Part shown: positions 32,000-42,815 of the stretch, piece by piece
Layout of the letters: every line of letters begins with the position of its first letter
Numbering within the stretch: the stretch's first letter is position 1
Origin: an uncultured Phocaeicola sp.
GTDB taxonomy: Bacteria > Bacteroidota > Bacteroidia > Bacteroidales > Bacteroidaceae
Reading direction: 5' to 3'
Assembly: GCA_944321335.1 (NCBI GenBank)
Contig: CALUKX010000004.1
Coordinates: forward strand, 1-64,000
Length of the DNA stretch: 64,000 nt
Translations under genes and position numbers: made by a program
Notes under the pieces: generated by a model
Told to the model about the DNA's origin: nothing
Database searches by the model: none
Seen by the model: only the letters and a program-made list of their open reading frames with translations

Positions 32000-34285
32000 A
32001 TGACGGATGAAAAGCTTACACAAGGACAAGCTGATGAAAAGCAAATAAACGACGCATTTCAAGATCTTCTGGATCGCTACCTGGAAAGCAAGCATCGAAA
32101 AAAAGTTGAAATTATCACGAAGGCATTCAACTTCGCCAGACAAGCTCATAAAGGTGTCCGACGCCGTTCCGGCGAACCATATATACTGCATCCTATTGCG
32201 GTAGCACGGATTGCGTGTGTTGAAATCGGCTTGGGTTCGACTTCCATCTGTTCGGCTTTACTGCATGATGTAGTTGAAGATACGGATTATACCGTTGAAG
32301 ATATAGAAAATCTTTTCGGTCCCAAAATTGCGCAAATTGTTGACGGACTGACGAAGATTTCAGGCGGTATCTTCGGTGACCGTGCTTCTGCTCAAGCCGA
32401 AAACTTCAAGAAGCTGTTGCTCACCATGAATGATGATATCCGCGTCATCCTCATCAAGATTGCCGACCGTCTCCATAATATGAGAACCTTAGGTTCCATG
32501 CTTCCGAGCAAACAATATAAGATTGCAGGAGAAACTCTTTACATCTATGCACCTTTGGCCAACCGCCTCGGACTGAATCGGATAAAGACCGAACTCGAAG
32601 ACCTGAGTTTCAAGTACGAACATCCCGAAACTTATGCGGAAATCGAAAAGAAACTGGAATCGACCAAGGCAGAGCGTGACAATGTATTCAAGGAGTTTAC
32701 CGCTCCGATAAAGGAACAACTCGACAAAATGGGTGTCCCCTACCGTATTCTGGCCCGTATCAAGTCGCCTTACTCTATCTGGAACAAGATGCAGGCCAAA
32801 CATATTACATTCGAAGAAATCTATGACATTCTGGCTGTACGTATCATCTTTACCCCCCGTAATGAGGAAGAAGAGCTGAACGACTGTTTCGATATCTATG
32901 TAGCTATATCAAAAATCTATAAACCTCATCCCGACCGTCTGCGCGACTGGGTAAGCCACCCGAAAGCCAATGGATACCAAGCTCTACATGTAACCCTGAT
33001 GAGCAACAAAGGACAATGGATTGAAGTCCAGATCCGAAGCGAACGTATGAACGATGTCGCCGAACAAGGTTTTGCCGCACATTGGAAATACAAGGAAGGC
33101 GGTGGCAGTGAGGATGAAGGCGAGCTGACCAAATGGCTCAAGACCATCAAGGAAATTCTGGACGATCCCCAACCGGATGCATTGGATTTCCTGGATACCA
33201 TCAAACTGAATCTTTTTGCATCAGAGATATTTGTCTTTACTCCGAAGGGAGAAATCAAGACCATGCCACAGAACTGTACGGCATTGGATTTCGCATTCTC
33301 TATCCACACGTTCTTAGGTAGTCATTGTATCGGTGCAAAAGTAAACCACAAACTGGTTCCGCTAAGCTATAAGCTACAGAGTGGCGACCAGGTGGAAATA
33401 CTTACTTCCAAATCACAGAAAGTACAACCTTCGTGGATAAACTTTGCCACAACAGCTAAAGCGAAAGCCAAGATTCAAGCTATCCTTAAACGTGAAAAGA
33501 GGGAACAGCAGCAAAAAGGAGAAGATATGATTGCCGATTTCTTTCAACGGAATGAGATGGAATCGAGCGATGAAAATATCAAGAAGCTCTGCAATCTACA
33601 TAATGTAAAGACATACGAAGAACTTGCATTGGGTGTAGGTCAAGGGGTATTCACACTGACTGACAACGATAAGAATGAAATAAAGGAAAAGCCGACACAG
33701 GCCAACTGGAAAAAATACATCAGCTTTGCATTTGGAGGAGGCAACAAACAAAAGCAAACTTCTAAGAAAAAAGAGGATGAAACTCAGCAACAGACATTAA
33801 ATATTGATAAGAAGAAAATTATCAAGCTGACTCCGGATGCAATCCAAAAGAACTATATACTGGCAGATTGTTGCAAACCGATTCCAGGTGATGATGTATT
33901 GGGATATATTGACGACAATAACCGAATCGTTATCCATAAACGCCAATGCCCGATTGCCTCCCAATTGAAAACCAGTTTCGGCAACCGCCTATTGGCTGTA
34001 CAGTGGGAAACAGGAAAGGCCTTGATTTTCCCTGTCAATGTTTACGTCAAAGGAATCGATGGTATCGGTGTGTTGAATCATGTTACACAGATCATATCCG
34101 AACAACTGAATGTAAATATCCACAAGCTGAACATTGAGTCGAATGATGGAATATTTGAAGGACGCATCCAACTTTATGTACATGATGTAGATGACGTAAA
34201 TACCATCTGCACCAACCTGAAAAAAATAGAAAACATAAAGAAGGTAACACGTATCGAAAATTATGACGATGTAATTTCCGATTAA
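32000..34285 (+). CDS. Bifunctional (p)ppGpp synthetase/hydrolase (RelA/SpoT homologue)
   Basis: 761 aa. HD hydrolase domain with HDVVEDT (from about residue 89) and a following KIADRLHNMRTL, so the hydrolase is intact. The synthetase domain has RIKSPYSIWNKMQ, RIIF, DWVSHPKANGYQALH and VEVQIR-type EVQIRSERMN. A TGS domain (EIFVFTPKGEIKTMP) follows at about 405, and a zinc-finger/ACT-like C-terminus is marked by CCKPIPGDDVLGY. All parts are present, so it is probably the sole long Rsh of this genome. Own promoter and terminator. Confidence 0.94.
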   Translation: MTDEKLTQGQADEKQINDAFQDLLDRYLESKHRKKVEIITKAFNFARQAHKGVRRRSGEPYILHPIAVARIACVEIGLGSTSICSALLHDVVEDTDYTVEDIENLFGPKIAQIVDGLTKISGGIFGDRASAQAENFKKLLLTMNDDIRVILIKIADRLHNMRTLGSMLPSKQYKIAGETLYIYAPLANRLGLNRIKTELEDLSFKYEHPETYAEIEKKLESTKAERDNVFKEFTAPIKEQLDKMGVPYRILARIKSPYSIWNKMQAKHITFEEIYDILAVRIIFTPRNEEEELNDCFDIYVAISKIYKPHPDRLRDWVSHPKANGYQALHVTLMSNKGQWIEVQIRSERMNDVAEQGFAAHWKYKEGGGSEDEGELTKWLKTIKEILDDPQPDALDFLDTIKLNLFASEIFVFTPKGEIKTMPQNCTALDFAFSIHTFLGSHCIGAKVNHKLVPLSYKLQSGDQVEILTSKSQKVQPSWINFATTAKAKAKIQAILKREKREQQQKGEDMIADFFQRNEMESSDENIKKLCNLHNVKTYEELALGVGQGVFTLTDNDKNEIKEKPTQANWKKYISFAFGGGNKQKQTSKKKEDETQQQTLNIDKKKIIKLTPDAIQKNYILADCCKPIPGDDVLGYIDDNNRIVIHKRQCPIASQLKTSFGNRLLAVQWETGKALIFPVNVYVKGIDGIGVLNHVTQIISEQLNVNIHKLNIESNDGIFEGRIQLYVHDVDDVNTICTNLKKIENIKKVTRIENYDDVISD

Positions 34286-34292
34286 TCCTGAC

Positions 34293-34348
34293 AGAAATAA
34301 AACGAGCGGAATGAAGTTCAAACACTCCATTCCGCTCGTTTTATTTCT
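34293..34348. terminator. Bidirectional terminator between rsh and the MerR gene
   Basis: 21-bp near-perfect arms: 34293-34313 and 34328-34348 (core ACGAGCGGAATG), AT-rich flanks on both sides. Confidence 0.9.
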
Positions 34349-34362
34349 GAATATATTAAAGA

Positions 34363-34710
34363 CTAGACTATATAGTCCAATTCTTTACGCATAGCCTGAA
34401 GTTCTTCTTTGATACTTTTTAAACGTTCTATGATTTCGGCCGTATTGCGGACATTTTCCTTGTTTTGTTTCAGACGTTGCTTCGCACCTGCCAAAGTCAT
34501 ACCTTTTTCCTTTACCAAATGGTAAACCAGACGGATATTTTCAATATCCTCCTTCCGATATTGACGGATATTACCACCAGCTTTCTTCGGAGTGATGATT
34601 GGAAATTCTTTCTCCCAATAACGCAACAAGGATTCGTTGACACCGAACATTTCGGCCACCTCCTTAATTGAATAGTAGAGCTTCAGCTCCTTCTCCGCTT
34701 TGTATGCCAT
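34363..34710 (-). CDS. MerR-family transcriptional regulator
   Basis: 115 aa. N-terminal winged helix: YYSIKEVAEMFGVNESLLRYWEKEFP (about 12-37) and the wing PKKAGGNIRQYRKEDIENIR, then a coiled-coil dimerisation helix (about 60-110). No metal-binding Cys pair, so it does not look like a mercury or copper sensor. Lies 12 bp behind an M23 peptidase gene, a common Bacteroidetes pair. Target unknown. Confidence 0.88.
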   Translation of the reverse strand: MAYKAEKELKLYYSIKEVAEMFGVNESLLRYWEKEFPIITPKKAGGNIRQYRKEDIENIRLVYHLVKEKGMTLAGAKQRLKQNKENVRNTAEIIERLKSIKEELQAMRKELDYIV

Positions 34711-34722
34711 ATCTTCTATAGT

Positions 34723-35691
34723 TTAATCGAATACTTTTCCATGATTAGCAGCAATCTGCACCATCTTATCGTAATCATCCGCACTCAAGTCCATAAAATA
34801 ATAGTTTACAGGATTCATAATCTGACCTTTCAGATGTACCTCATAATGCAAATGCGGTCCGGTACTTTTTCCGGTACTTCCCACCTTACCTATCACTTCT
34901 CCACGGACAACCTTCTGACCGGCCCGTACATCAATCTTACTCAGATGGGCATATTTGGTAACATAACCGAAACCATGGTCGATATTGATGCAATTGCCAT
35001 ATAACCCTTCCCAACCGGCACGAATAACCGTACCGTTTCCGGTTGCATAAACCGGTGTTCCGACATTTGCCGAAAAATCCATCCCGGCATGAAACTTCAC
35101 CGTCTTATAGATTGGGTCGATACGTGTACCGTAACCGGAGGCAGTCTGTTTCAGATTCTTGTTGGATACAGGTTGGATAGCCGGAATACATTCCAACATT
35201 TCATCATGCCGTTTGCAAAGATCTACCACCTCATCGAAAGATTTCGACTGGATATAAAGCTGTCGGGCTAGCACGTCCATCTTCTGCGTCGTATTAACCA
35301 CCAGCTTCGAGTTGGCCAGATCCATCAGATCCTCATAACGGTTTGTCTTGTTATAGCTGGCATCGCGTAAAGCGTCTGCCACCGGATCGGCTTGTAAAAT
35401 GACACGATAGAGGTTATCGTCGCGTTGACGGATCTGTTGCATCACATTCAAAGCTTCATCCAACCGGCTCGACAAAATATCGTATTGAGCTACCATCCGG
35501 GAGTTTTCCAAACGCAGGTCGCGTTCGGAAGGAGAGCCGAAAATGACCAGAAGCAGAATAAAGAAGCCTGCCCCCAACCCCATTCCGACAAACAAACGTC
35601 GCAGATAACTGATAACCCGTTGCCGTACAGTAGGATAAATCCGGTCATAAGTACGAGTCTTCGGATTATATATATAATAGACTTTACGCAT
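34723..35691 (-). CDS. M23 family metallopeptidase (LytM), membrane-anchored
   Basis: 322 aa. One N-terminal TM helix (GMGLGAGFFILLLVIFG, about 36-52), coiled coil at about 60-140, and a C-terminal M23 domain: HAGMDFSANVGTPVYATGNG (metal ligands His and Asp) and GPHLHYEV. The zinc ligands are intact, so it is probably an active D,D-endopeptidase or an amidase activator in the periplasm. Upstream member of a two-gene operon with the MerR regulator. Confidence 0.9.
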   Translation of the reverse strand: MRKVYYIYNPKTRTYDRIYPTVRQRVISYLRRLFVGMGLGAGFFILLLVIFGSPSERDLRLENSRMVAQYDILSSRLDEALNVMQQIRQRDDNLYRVILQADPVADALRDASYNKTNRYEDLMDLANSKLVVNTTQKMDVLARQLYIQSKSFDEVVDLCKRHDEMLECIPAIQPVSNKNLKQTASGYGTRIDPIYKTVKFHAGMDFSANVGTPVYATGNGTVIRAGWEGLYGNCINIDHGFGYVTKYAHLSKIDVRAGQKVVRGEVIGKVGSTGKSTGPHLHYEVHLKGQIMNPVNYYFMDLSADDYDKMVQIAANHGKVFD

Positions 35692-35743
35692 TCAATTTGT
35701 GTTTTTGAAGAATTTTAAGGAACAAAACATCAAGATTTTGCGC

Positions 35744-35751
35744 CAAACATA
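35744..35751 (-). promoter_or_regulatory. -7 element of the M23-MerR operon
   Basis: TATGTTTG on the minus strand, 52 bp before the ATG. No -33 match. Confidence 0.4.
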
Positions 35752-35774
35752 CAGACAAAAATAATAAAACCGAT

Positions 35775-35782
35775 TATCTTTG
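35775..35782 (+). promoter_or_regulatory. -7 element of alaS
   Basis: TATCTTTG, a full match 42 bp before the start codon. No -33 match. Confidence 0.55.
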
Positions 35783-35824
35783 CAAATCAATTTTGAGAAT
35801 ATTAACTACAAGACAATATAACAT

Positions 35825-38443
35825 ATGTTGACAGCAAATGAAATCCGTGACTCATTCGTAAAGTTTTTTGAGTCAAAAGGACATCAGATTGTGCCTTCTG
35901 CACCGATGGTCATCAAGGACGACCCGACACTGATGTTCACCAATGCAGGTATGAACCAGTTCAAGGATATCATTCTGGGTAACCATCCTGCCAAATACAA
36001 ACGCGTAACCGACTCCCAGAAATGTCTGCGTGTAAGTGGTAAGCACAACGACTTGGAGGAAGTTGGACACGATACTTACCACCATACCATGTTCGAAATG
36101 CTGGGTAACTGGTCGTTCGGCGACTACTTCAAGAAAGAAGCTATCAGCTGGGCGTGGGAATTTCTGGTTGACGTACTGAAAATCGACCCGAAAAACCTCT
36201 ATGCTACCGTATTCGAAGGTAGTCCTGAAGAAGGTCTGGAACGCGACAACGAAGCTGCTTCCTACTGGGAACAGTTCATGCCGAAAGACCATATCATCAA
36301 CGGAAACAAGCACGACAACTTCTGGGAAATGGGGGATACAGGACCATGCGGACCTTGCTCTGAAATCCACATCGACCTCCGTCCGGAAGAAGAACGTGCC
36401 AAAATCCCCGGACGCGACCTCGTAAACCACGACCATCCGCAGGTGATCGAAATCTGGAACCTCGTGTTCATGCAATACAACCGCAAGGCTGACGGTAGTC
36501 TGGAGTCACTTCCGGCAAAAGTAATTGATACCGGTATGGGATTCGAACGTCTGTGTATGGCTATGCAGGGCAAGCGTTCAAACTACGATACCGACGTATT
36601 CCAGCCAATCATCAAGGTTATCGGTGATCTGGCAGGCACTACATACGGAAAGGATGAAAAGACTGATGTAGCCATGCGTGTAATCGCTGACCACATCCGT
36701 ACCATCGCCTTCTCCATTACAGACGGTCAGTTGCCATCCAACGCAAAGGCAGGTTATGTAATCCGTCGTATCTTGCGCCGTGCCGTACGTTACGCATACA
36801 CATTCCTCGGCCAGAAACAGGCATTCATGTACAAGCTGATTCCTGTACTGATCGAAAACATGGGCGGTGCTTATCCTGAACTGAGAGCACAGCAGTCTTT
36901 GATTGAAAAAGTAATCAAGGAAGAAGAAGAAGCATTCTTGCGTACACTGGAAACAGGTATCCGTCTGCTGGACAAAGTGATGGCCGATACAAAAGCTGCC
37001 GGCAAGACTGAAATCAGCGGCGTAGATGCATTTACCTTGTATGACACCTTCGGATTCCCGTTCGACTTGACCGAGCTGATTCTTCGTGAAAACGGCCTGA
37101 CTGCCGACGTAGCAGGTTTCGAAGCTGAAATGCAGAAACAGAAACAGCGCGCACGTAACGCTGCTGCCGTCGAAACAGGCGACTGGATTACTTTGAAGGA
37201 AGGTGAAACCCAATTCGTAGGTTATGACTATACAGAATATGAAACAAGCATCCTCCGCTACCGTGAAGTAAAACAGAAGAACCAGACTCTGTACCAGATT
37301 GTACTGAGCGAAACTCCGTTCTATGCGGAAAGCGGTGGTCAGGTAGGTGATACCGGTGTATTGGTAAGCGAATTCGAAACCATCGACATCATCGATACCA
37401 AGAAAGAAAACAACTTGCCTATCCATATCGCCAAGAAATTGCCGGAACACCTCGATGCGCCGATGATGGCTTGTGTAGATACCGACAAACGTGCAGCTTG
37501 TGCCGCTAACCACTCTTGCACTCACCTCCTTGATGAAGCATTACGTCAGGTATTGGGTACTCACGTAGAACAGAAGGGGTCGTTGGTAACTCCGGATTCA
37601 TTGCGTTTCGACTTCTCTCACTTCCAGAAAGTAACTCCGGAACAGTTGCGTGAAGTAGAACACTTGGTAAATGCGAAGATCCGCGAGAATGTTCCATTGC
37701 AGGAATACCGCAATCTGCCTATCGAAAAGGCAAAAGAACTGGGAGCAATTGCATTGTTCGGTGAAAAATACGGTGACGAAGTACGTGTCGTACAGTTCGG
37801 TTCATCCATCGAATTCTGTGGTGGTACTCACGTATCTGCAACCGGAAAGATCGGTATGGTAAAAATCCTGTCTGAAAGCTCTGTAGCAGCCGGCATACGC
37901 CGTATTGAAGCGATTACAGGTGCCAAGGTGGAAGAAATGATGGACAGCATCCAGGACACTATGAACGAACTGAGAAGCCTGTTCAACAACGCCCCGGACC
38001 TGAAGGTCGCAATTGCCAAATACATCGACGAAAACGCAGGCTTGAAGAAACAGGTAGAAGAATACATGAAGGAAAAAGAAGCTTCTGTAAAGGAAAAACT
38101 GATCAACAATGCCAAGGAAATACACGGTGTGAAAGTAATCAAAGCTGTATTGCCGATGCCGGCAGATGCAGTGAAGAACATCGCCTTCCAGCTAAAAGGT
38201 CAGTTCCCTGAGAATCTGTTTGTCGTTATCGGTAGTGTATTCGAAAACAAACCGTTGCTGACTGTCATGATGAGCGACGATCAGGTTAAATCCGGTCTGA
38301 ATGCAGGACAGTTGGTTCGTGAAGCTGCCAAACTGATTCAGGGCGGCGGTGGCGGTCAGCCTCACTTTGCAACTGCAGGTGGTAAAAATCCGGAAGGATT
38401 GCTTTCCGCAGTCGATAAAGTTGTTGAACTGGCAGGTTTCTGA
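35825..38443 (+). CDS. alaS: Alanine-tRNA ligase
   Basis: 872 aa, full length. The aminoacylation core begins with [15 protein letters not shown] and has [12 protein letters not shown] and [13 protein letters not shown]. The editing domain has HSCTH (about 563-567) and CGGTH (about 664-668), the zinc-binding and editing motifs, and the C-Ala domain ends with [16 protein letters not shown]. All expected parts are intact. Monocistronic with its own terminator. Confidence 0.97.
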   Translation: MLTANEIRDSFVKFFESKGHQIVPSAPMVIKDDPTLMFTNAGMNQFKDIILGNHPAKYKRVTDSQKCLRVSGKHNDLEEVGHDTYHHTMFEMLGNWSFGDYFKKEAISWAWEFLVDVLKIDPKNLYATVFEGSPEEGLERDNEAASYWEQFMPKDHIINGNKHDNFWEMGDTGPCGPCSEIHIDLRPEEERAKIPGRDLVNHDHPQVIEIWNLVFMQYNRKADGSLESLPAKVIDTGMGFERLCMAMQGKRSNYDTDVFQPIIKVIGDLAGTTYGKDEKTDVAMRVIADHIRTIAFSITDGQLPSNAKAGYVIRRILRRAVRYAYTFLGQKQAFMYKLIPVLIENMGGAYPELRAQQSLIEKVIKEEEEAFLRTLETGIRLLDKVMADTKAAGKTEISGVDAFTLYDTFGFPFDLTELILRENGLTADVAGFEAEMQKQKQRARNAAAVETGDWITLKEGETQFVGYDYTEYETSILRYREVKQKNQTLYQIVLSETPFYAESGGQVGDTGVLVSEFETIDIIDTKKENNLPIHIAKKLPEHLDAPMMACVDTDKRAACAANHSCTHLLDEALRQVLGTHVEQKGSLVTPDSLRFDFSHFQKVTPEQLREVEHLVNAKIRENVPLQEYRNLPIEKAKELGAIALFGEKYGDEVRVVQFGSSIEFCGGTHVSATGKIGMVKILSESSVAAGIRRIEAITGAKVEEMMDSIQDTMNELRSLFNNAPDLKVAIAKYIDENAGLKKQVEEYMKEKEASVKEKLINNAKEIHGVKVIKAVLPMPADAVKNIAFQLKGQFPENLFVVIGSVFENKPLLTVMMSDDQVKSGLNAGQLVREAAKLIQGGGGGQPHFATAGGKNPEGLLSAVDKVVELAGF

Positions 38444-38468
38444 TAAGAAAAACCATTCATAAAATATT

Positions 38469-38506
38469 CGGGCAGCACATCAGCAAGATGTTCTGCCCGT
38501 TTTTTA
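38469..38506 (+). terminator. alaS terminator
   Basis: CGGGCAG (38469-38475) and CTGCCCG (38493-38499), then TTTTTT. Confidence 0.85.
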
Positions 38507-38550
38507 TCTGCTTAACGGATATAAATAGTCGAGTCTATCGTTTTTTTACT

Positions 38551-38558
38551 TACCTTTG
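38551..38558 (+). promoter_or_regulatory. -7 element of the DPP-IV gene
   Basis: TACCTTTG, a full match, 52 bp before the start codon. No -33 match. Confidence 0.55.
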
Positions 38559-38610
38559 CGATAATCAGTAAGATAATATCTATTGAACTTATTAACAGAA
38601 ACAATAAACC

Positions 38611-40812
38611 ATGAGAAAACTGTACATTTTATGTTGCCTTTTGAGCTTTTTCTTAGGCATGCAGGCACAGCAGAAAGTTACTTTGGAAGACGTAGCCAAA
38701 GGGACTTACCGTGCTGAAAACATCTATGGAATCAAACCGATGCTGGACGGTGAGTCTTACACGCAGATGAGCGCCGACCAGAAACGCATCGTCAAATATT
38801 CGTTCAAGACCGGAAAGGAAGTGGCTACCATTTTCGATGTTACAACCGCCCGCAATTGCGATCTCAAGAAATTCGACGGCTATATCATGTCGCCCGATGA
38901 GAGTCTGATCCTGATCCAAACAGAAACTAAGCCGATCTACCGTCGCTCGTTTACAGCCGAATACTATATTTTCAACGTAAAGAATAATAAGCTTGAACCG
39001 CTATCCAATAACGGTCCTCAGCAAGCTCCCCTGTTCTCTCCCGACAGTCATCAGATTGCTTTCGTGAGAGACAACAATATCTACCTGGTAAAACTGCTTT
39101 TCGATAACAGCGAATCACAGGTTACCAAAGACGGCGAATTCAATAAGGTTATCAACGGTATTCCCGACTGGGTTTATGAAGAAGAATTCGGTTTCAACCG
39201 TGCCTTCGACTTCAGTGCCGACAGCAAGATGATTGCCTTCATCCGTTTCGATGAAAGTGAAGTGCCGATGTTCAGCTTTCCGTGGTACAAGGGTATGAGT
39301 CCGGAGAAGACAGAATATGCCACTTACCCGGGAGCATACGAATACAAATACCCGAAAGCCGGAGCTTTGAATTCCAAAGTTACCGTACATACTTTTGATA
39401 TCAAGTCGCATATTACCCGTAAGATGGATCTTCCTTTGGATGCCGACGGTTACATTCCACGTATCCAGTTTACAGCCAATCCAGACCAGTTAGCCATCAT
39501 GACATTGAACCGCCATCAGGACCGTTTCGATATTTACTTGGCCAATTCACGAAGCGGCATCTGCAAGGTAGCTATCCGCGACAATGCCCCTCAGTATATC
39601 AAGGAACAGGCTTATTCAGAAATCAAGTTCTATCCGGAGAATATTATTCTTCAGAGTGAGCGTGACGGATACAATCATCTGTATCTTTACACTATCGGCG
39701 GCAATCTGGTCAAACAGATTACCAAAGGGCAGTTCGAAGTTACCGATTTCTTAGGATGGGATCAGGCAAACAACGTCTTCTACTATGCCAGCAATGAAGA
39801 AAGTCCGTTGCGTACAGCCATCTACAAGATTGACGCCAAGGGTAAAAAGACAAAGCTATCAACCCGTGAAGGTACAAATACCGCAATTTTCAGCTACGAC
39901 ATGAGTTACTATATCAACAAGTACTCCAACCTTCAGACTCCGACACTGATTACCATCAACGACAACAAGGGTAAGGAAGTGGCAACATTGGTTGACAATG
40001 CGAAACTGAAATCACAGGTAGCCAATCTGAATATGCCTACAAAGGAATTCTTCACATTCCGTACTTCGGAAGGGGTGGAACTCAACGGATGGATGATGAA
40101 GCCGGCCAACTTCAATCCAAACAAGAAATATCCGGTTATCATGCATCAATATAGCGGACCGGGGTCACAGGAAGTACTCGACAGCTGGAATGTAGGCAGT
40201 TTCCGGGACGGAGGTATGTTTGAAGCTTATATGTGTGATAAAGGATATATCATGGTCTGTGTAGACGGTCGCGGTACAGGCGGTCGTGGTTCCGATTTCG
40301 AAAAGTGCACTTATCTGTCGATTGGTGTAAAGGAATCGCGCGACCAGGTAGAAACAGCCAAATATCTGGGCACATTGCCTTATGTCGACGGAAACCGCAT
40401 CGGCATCTGGGGATGGAGCTACGGAGGCTATAATACCTTGATGTCTATGAGTGAAGGAACACCGGTATTCAAGGCAGGTGTAGCAATCGCCCCTCCTACC
40501 GACTGGCGCTTCTATGATTCAGTCTATACCGAACGTTTCATGCGTACTCCGAAAGAAAACGGCGACGGTTACAATGCTAGTTCAGCTATCTTTCGTGCGC
40601 CGAAGCTTCACGGCAACCTGTTGCTGATTCATGGTATGGCCGATGATAACGTACACTTCCAGAATACAGCTGAATACAGCGAAGCATTGGTACAGGCAGG
40701 TATCCAGTTTGATATGCAGATCTATACCAACCGTAACCACGGAATTTCCGGAGGTAATACACGCAATCACCTGATGAACCGTGTAGCCAATTTCTTCATG
40801 AATAACTTATAA
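38611..40812 (+). CDS. Dipeptidyl peptidase IV (S9B family)
   Basis: 733 aa with a Sec signal (LYILCCLLSFFLGMQA). Periplasmic or surface serine peptidase releasing X-Pro/X-Ala dipeptides. N-terminal beta-propeller (to about 480), including the DWVYEEEF motif with the substrate-binding Glu pair. The catalytic domain has GWSYGG with Ser603, Asp678 in DDNVHFQN and His710 in RNHGISGG. Gut Bacteroides enzymes of this type resemble human DPP4, including the conserved active site. Confidence 0.94.
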   Translation: MRKLYILCCLLSFFLGMQAQQKVTLEDVAKGTYRAENIYGIKPMLDGESYTQMSADQKRIVKYSFKTGKEVATIFDVTTARNCDLKKFDGYIMSPDESLILIQTETKPIYRRSFTAEYYIFNVKNNKLEPLSNNGPQQAPLFSPDSHQIAFVRDNNIYLVKLLFDNSESQVTKDGEFNKVINGIPDWVYEEEFGFNRAFDFSADSKMIAFIRFDESEVPMFSFPWYKGMSPEKTEYATYPGAYEYKYPKAGALNSKVTVHTFDIKSHITRKMDLPLDADGYIPRIQFTANPDQLAIMTLNRHQDRFDIYLANSRSGICKVAIRDNAPQYIKEQAYSEIKFYPENIILQSERDGYNHLYLYTIGGNLVKQITKGQFEVTDFLGWDQANNVFYYASNEESPLRTAIYKIDAKGKKTKLSTREGTNTAIFSYDMSYYINKYSNLQTPTLITINDNKGKEVATLVDNAKLKSQVANLNMPTKEFFTFRTSEGVELNGWMMKPANFNPNKKYPVIMHQYSGPGSQEVLDSWNVGSFRDGGMFEAYMCDKGYIMVCVDGRGTGGRGSDFEKCTYLSIGVKESRDQVETAKYLGTLPYVDGNRIGIWGWSYGGYNTLMSMSEGTPVFKAGVAIAPPTDWRFYDSVYTERFMRTPKENGDGYNASSAIFRAPKLHGNLLLIHGMADDNVHFQNTAEYSEALVQAGIQFDMQIYTNRNHGISGGNTRNHLMNRVANFFMNNL

Positions 40813-40826
40813 TTTCATATTTGTTT

Positions 40827-40892
40827 AAAAGCTGTTTCAAGGTCTTTTAAATGCTTTTTAAAAAGGTATTCCCGACACTTGAAACAGCTTTT
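40827..40892 (+). terminator. Long hairpin between the DPP-IV gene and lipA
   Basis: 15-bp arms AAAAGCTGTTTCAAG (40827-40841) and complement (40878-40892), with a 36-bp AT-rich loop. Ends 17 bp before the lipA ATG, so it is either a DPP-IV terminator or a lipA leader element. Confidence 0.6.
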
Positions 40893-40908
40893 CATTTACC
40901 TATCCACT

Positions 40909-41760
40909 ATGGAACACATCAAGAAACCCGATTGGTTGAAAATATCCATCGGAACCAACCAACGTTATACCGATACCAAACGGATTGTCGATACACATAT
41001 GCTTCATACCATCTGCAGCAGCGGACGCTGTCCGAATCTAGGCGAATGTTGGGGCAAGGGGACCGCTACCTTTATGATAGGCGGTGCAATCTGTACCCGT
41101 TCATGCAAATTCTGCAATACCCAGAGCGGACGGCCTCTTCCACTTGATCCTGAAGAACCGGAACATATAGCCGAATCAATCGCACTGATGAAACTCAGTC
41201 ACGCTGTCATTACTTCGGTCGATCGAGATGATCTGGCTGATCTGGGCTCAGCACATTGGGTAAAGACCATCCAGGCTGTAAAAAGAAAAAATCCGGATAC
41301 AACTTTAGAAACTCTCATCCCCGACTTCCAGGGACGTAAGGAACTTATCCAACCGATTATTGACGCCGCTCCTGACATAATATCACACAATATGGAAACG
41401 GTGGAACGGATTACACCGGAAGTGCGCAGTGTAGCTACATACCGACAAAGTCTGCAGGTTATCCGCCAAATAGCAGAAGGAGGGATCACTGCCAAATCGG
41501 GCATTATGGTGGGCTTGGGAGAAACCGGACAGGAAGTGGAACAATGCATGGACGACCTGCTTGAAAACGGTTGCCGGATTCTGACTATCGGACAATACCT
41601 GCAACCAAGTCACAAACATTATCCGGTAAAGGCTTACATCACTCCCGAACAATTCGAACGTTACAAGGAAATCGGAGAAAGAAAAGGGTTTGCAACAGTT
41701 GAAAGCGGTCCGCTGGTACGTTCATCCTATCATGCGGAAAAACATATCAAGTTCCGCTGA
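40909..41760 (+). CDS. lipA: Lipoyl synthase
   Basis: 283 aa from ATG 40909 (MEHIKKPDWLK). The frame reaches back to a TTG at 40879 but that lies in the 3' arm of a hairpin and adds non-conserved residues. Radical SAM enzyme inserting two sulfurs into octanoyl groups. The auxiliary cluster motif CSSGRCPNLGECW and the radical-SAM CTRSCKFC are both intact, then the conserved SVDRDDLADLGS and the terminal SSYHAE. Confidence 0.95.
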   Translation: MEHIKKPDWLKISIGTNQRYTDTKRIVDTHMLHTICSSGRCPNLGECWGKGTATFMIGGAICTRSCKFCNTQSGRPLPLDPEEPEHIAESIALMKLSHAVITSVDRDDLADLGSAHWVKTIQAVKRKNPDTTLETLIPDFQGRKELIQPIIDAAPDIISHNMETVERITPEVRSVATYRQSLQVIRQIAEGGITAKSGIMVGLGETGQEVEQCMDDLLENGCRILTIGQYLQPSHKHYPVKAYITPEQFERYKEIGERKGFATVESGPLVRSSYHAEKHIKFR

Positions 41761-41800
41761 ACATTCTGGCATTTATGACGTTTTATATAAATAAACGTCT

Positions 41801-42814
41801 ATGAAAAGAATATTCAAACATAAAGATAAGATTGTTTCTCTAGGATTGTTACCGATTATTACAACATTGGTCTGTCTACATTTCCTTTCAGGAACAATTG
41901 CATTAGGGATAGGAACACTATTCAGTGTTTCAGCCCTGATATATGGCATTGTCAGAATGCGGAGTTAGAACTTCTTCCTTCTTCAAGGCGTCATAGGTAT
42001 CACTGTTTGTTTCCTCCTGCGCATATTTACCAGCTATACATTGATACCGGAAGGAACGATAACTCCGGTCTTGGAGCTAATTCTGCTTATAACCGCCTTA
42101 ATCCATCTATTGTTTCCCCAAGCATACAGGACACTACAGCATCGTCTCAAATTCAGAAGCCCATTCACGTATGTACTCGAAGCGAAAATCATAGTTGCAT
42201 TATCGACTGTACATCTATTTGTTCTTCTAATATTCGGCTACCTCTTTCGGCCGATTTCGGAATTGGATTTTACAGGTTATATCATCGTATATGACATTCC
42301 GTTAGTTATTTACATCCTATGTGTCGCCATCAACATGATTGGAATACGCATAGCCATTCTGAAAGATTTCCAATACACTCTGATAAGAGTTGTACCTATC
42401 TTTCAAAAGAATATATATCTCAAGCAAAGGTGTTTGAAAACCGATATCGATAAGCACTTGCTATGGGATGCTCCCATCGAATCTTCTTTCAATGGCAAGC
42501 CGGAAGAAACGGAAAACTTCGCAAACAAGATAGTTGGAGAAGCTCTTGGTAGGGATTGCAAAGGTTGTCGGAATATCTTAAGTTACCAATCAGAAATCAG
42601 CTGCGATTGCCGTCAGAATATATTGCTATTTGCCTATCCCATCAAAGACTTCGATGAGATAACACGAAATGACAACAAACGGTTCTTCACATTCGATGAA
42701 CTCGGCAGGCTATCAGAGTCGTTAAGTCCTTATCTGAAACACGAATTACCCTATCTGCAGATGATTGCTGAGGTTTGGGATCATTTCGACACTCCTTCCC
42801 AAAGCGAATGTTGA
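41801..42814 (+). pseudogene. Membrane-protein gene interrupted by an in-frame TAG
   Basis: ATG at 41801 opens a frame of 338 codons ending in TGA at 42812-42814, broken only by TAG at 41966-41968 (codon 56). Before the stop are two TM-like segments (LGLLPIITTLVCLHFL, ALGIGTLFSVSALIYGIV); after it the same frame continues with NFFLLQGVIGITVCFLLRIF, more TM segments and a soluble C-terminus with CKGC and CDCR. The continuation has no good ATG start (first candidate is TTG at 42041, inside a helix), so the two halves look like one protein split by a single nonsense codon. It could also be suppressed or be two proteins. I do not recognise the family. Its stop is 1 bp from the converging rsmI gene. 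Confidence 0.65.
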
Positions 42815-42815
42815 A

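Noticed and set aside
42041..42814. Separate gene starting at TTG 42041
   Set aside because: No ATG, start lies inside a TM segment and the frame is continuous upstream except for one TAG; merged into the interrupted gene.
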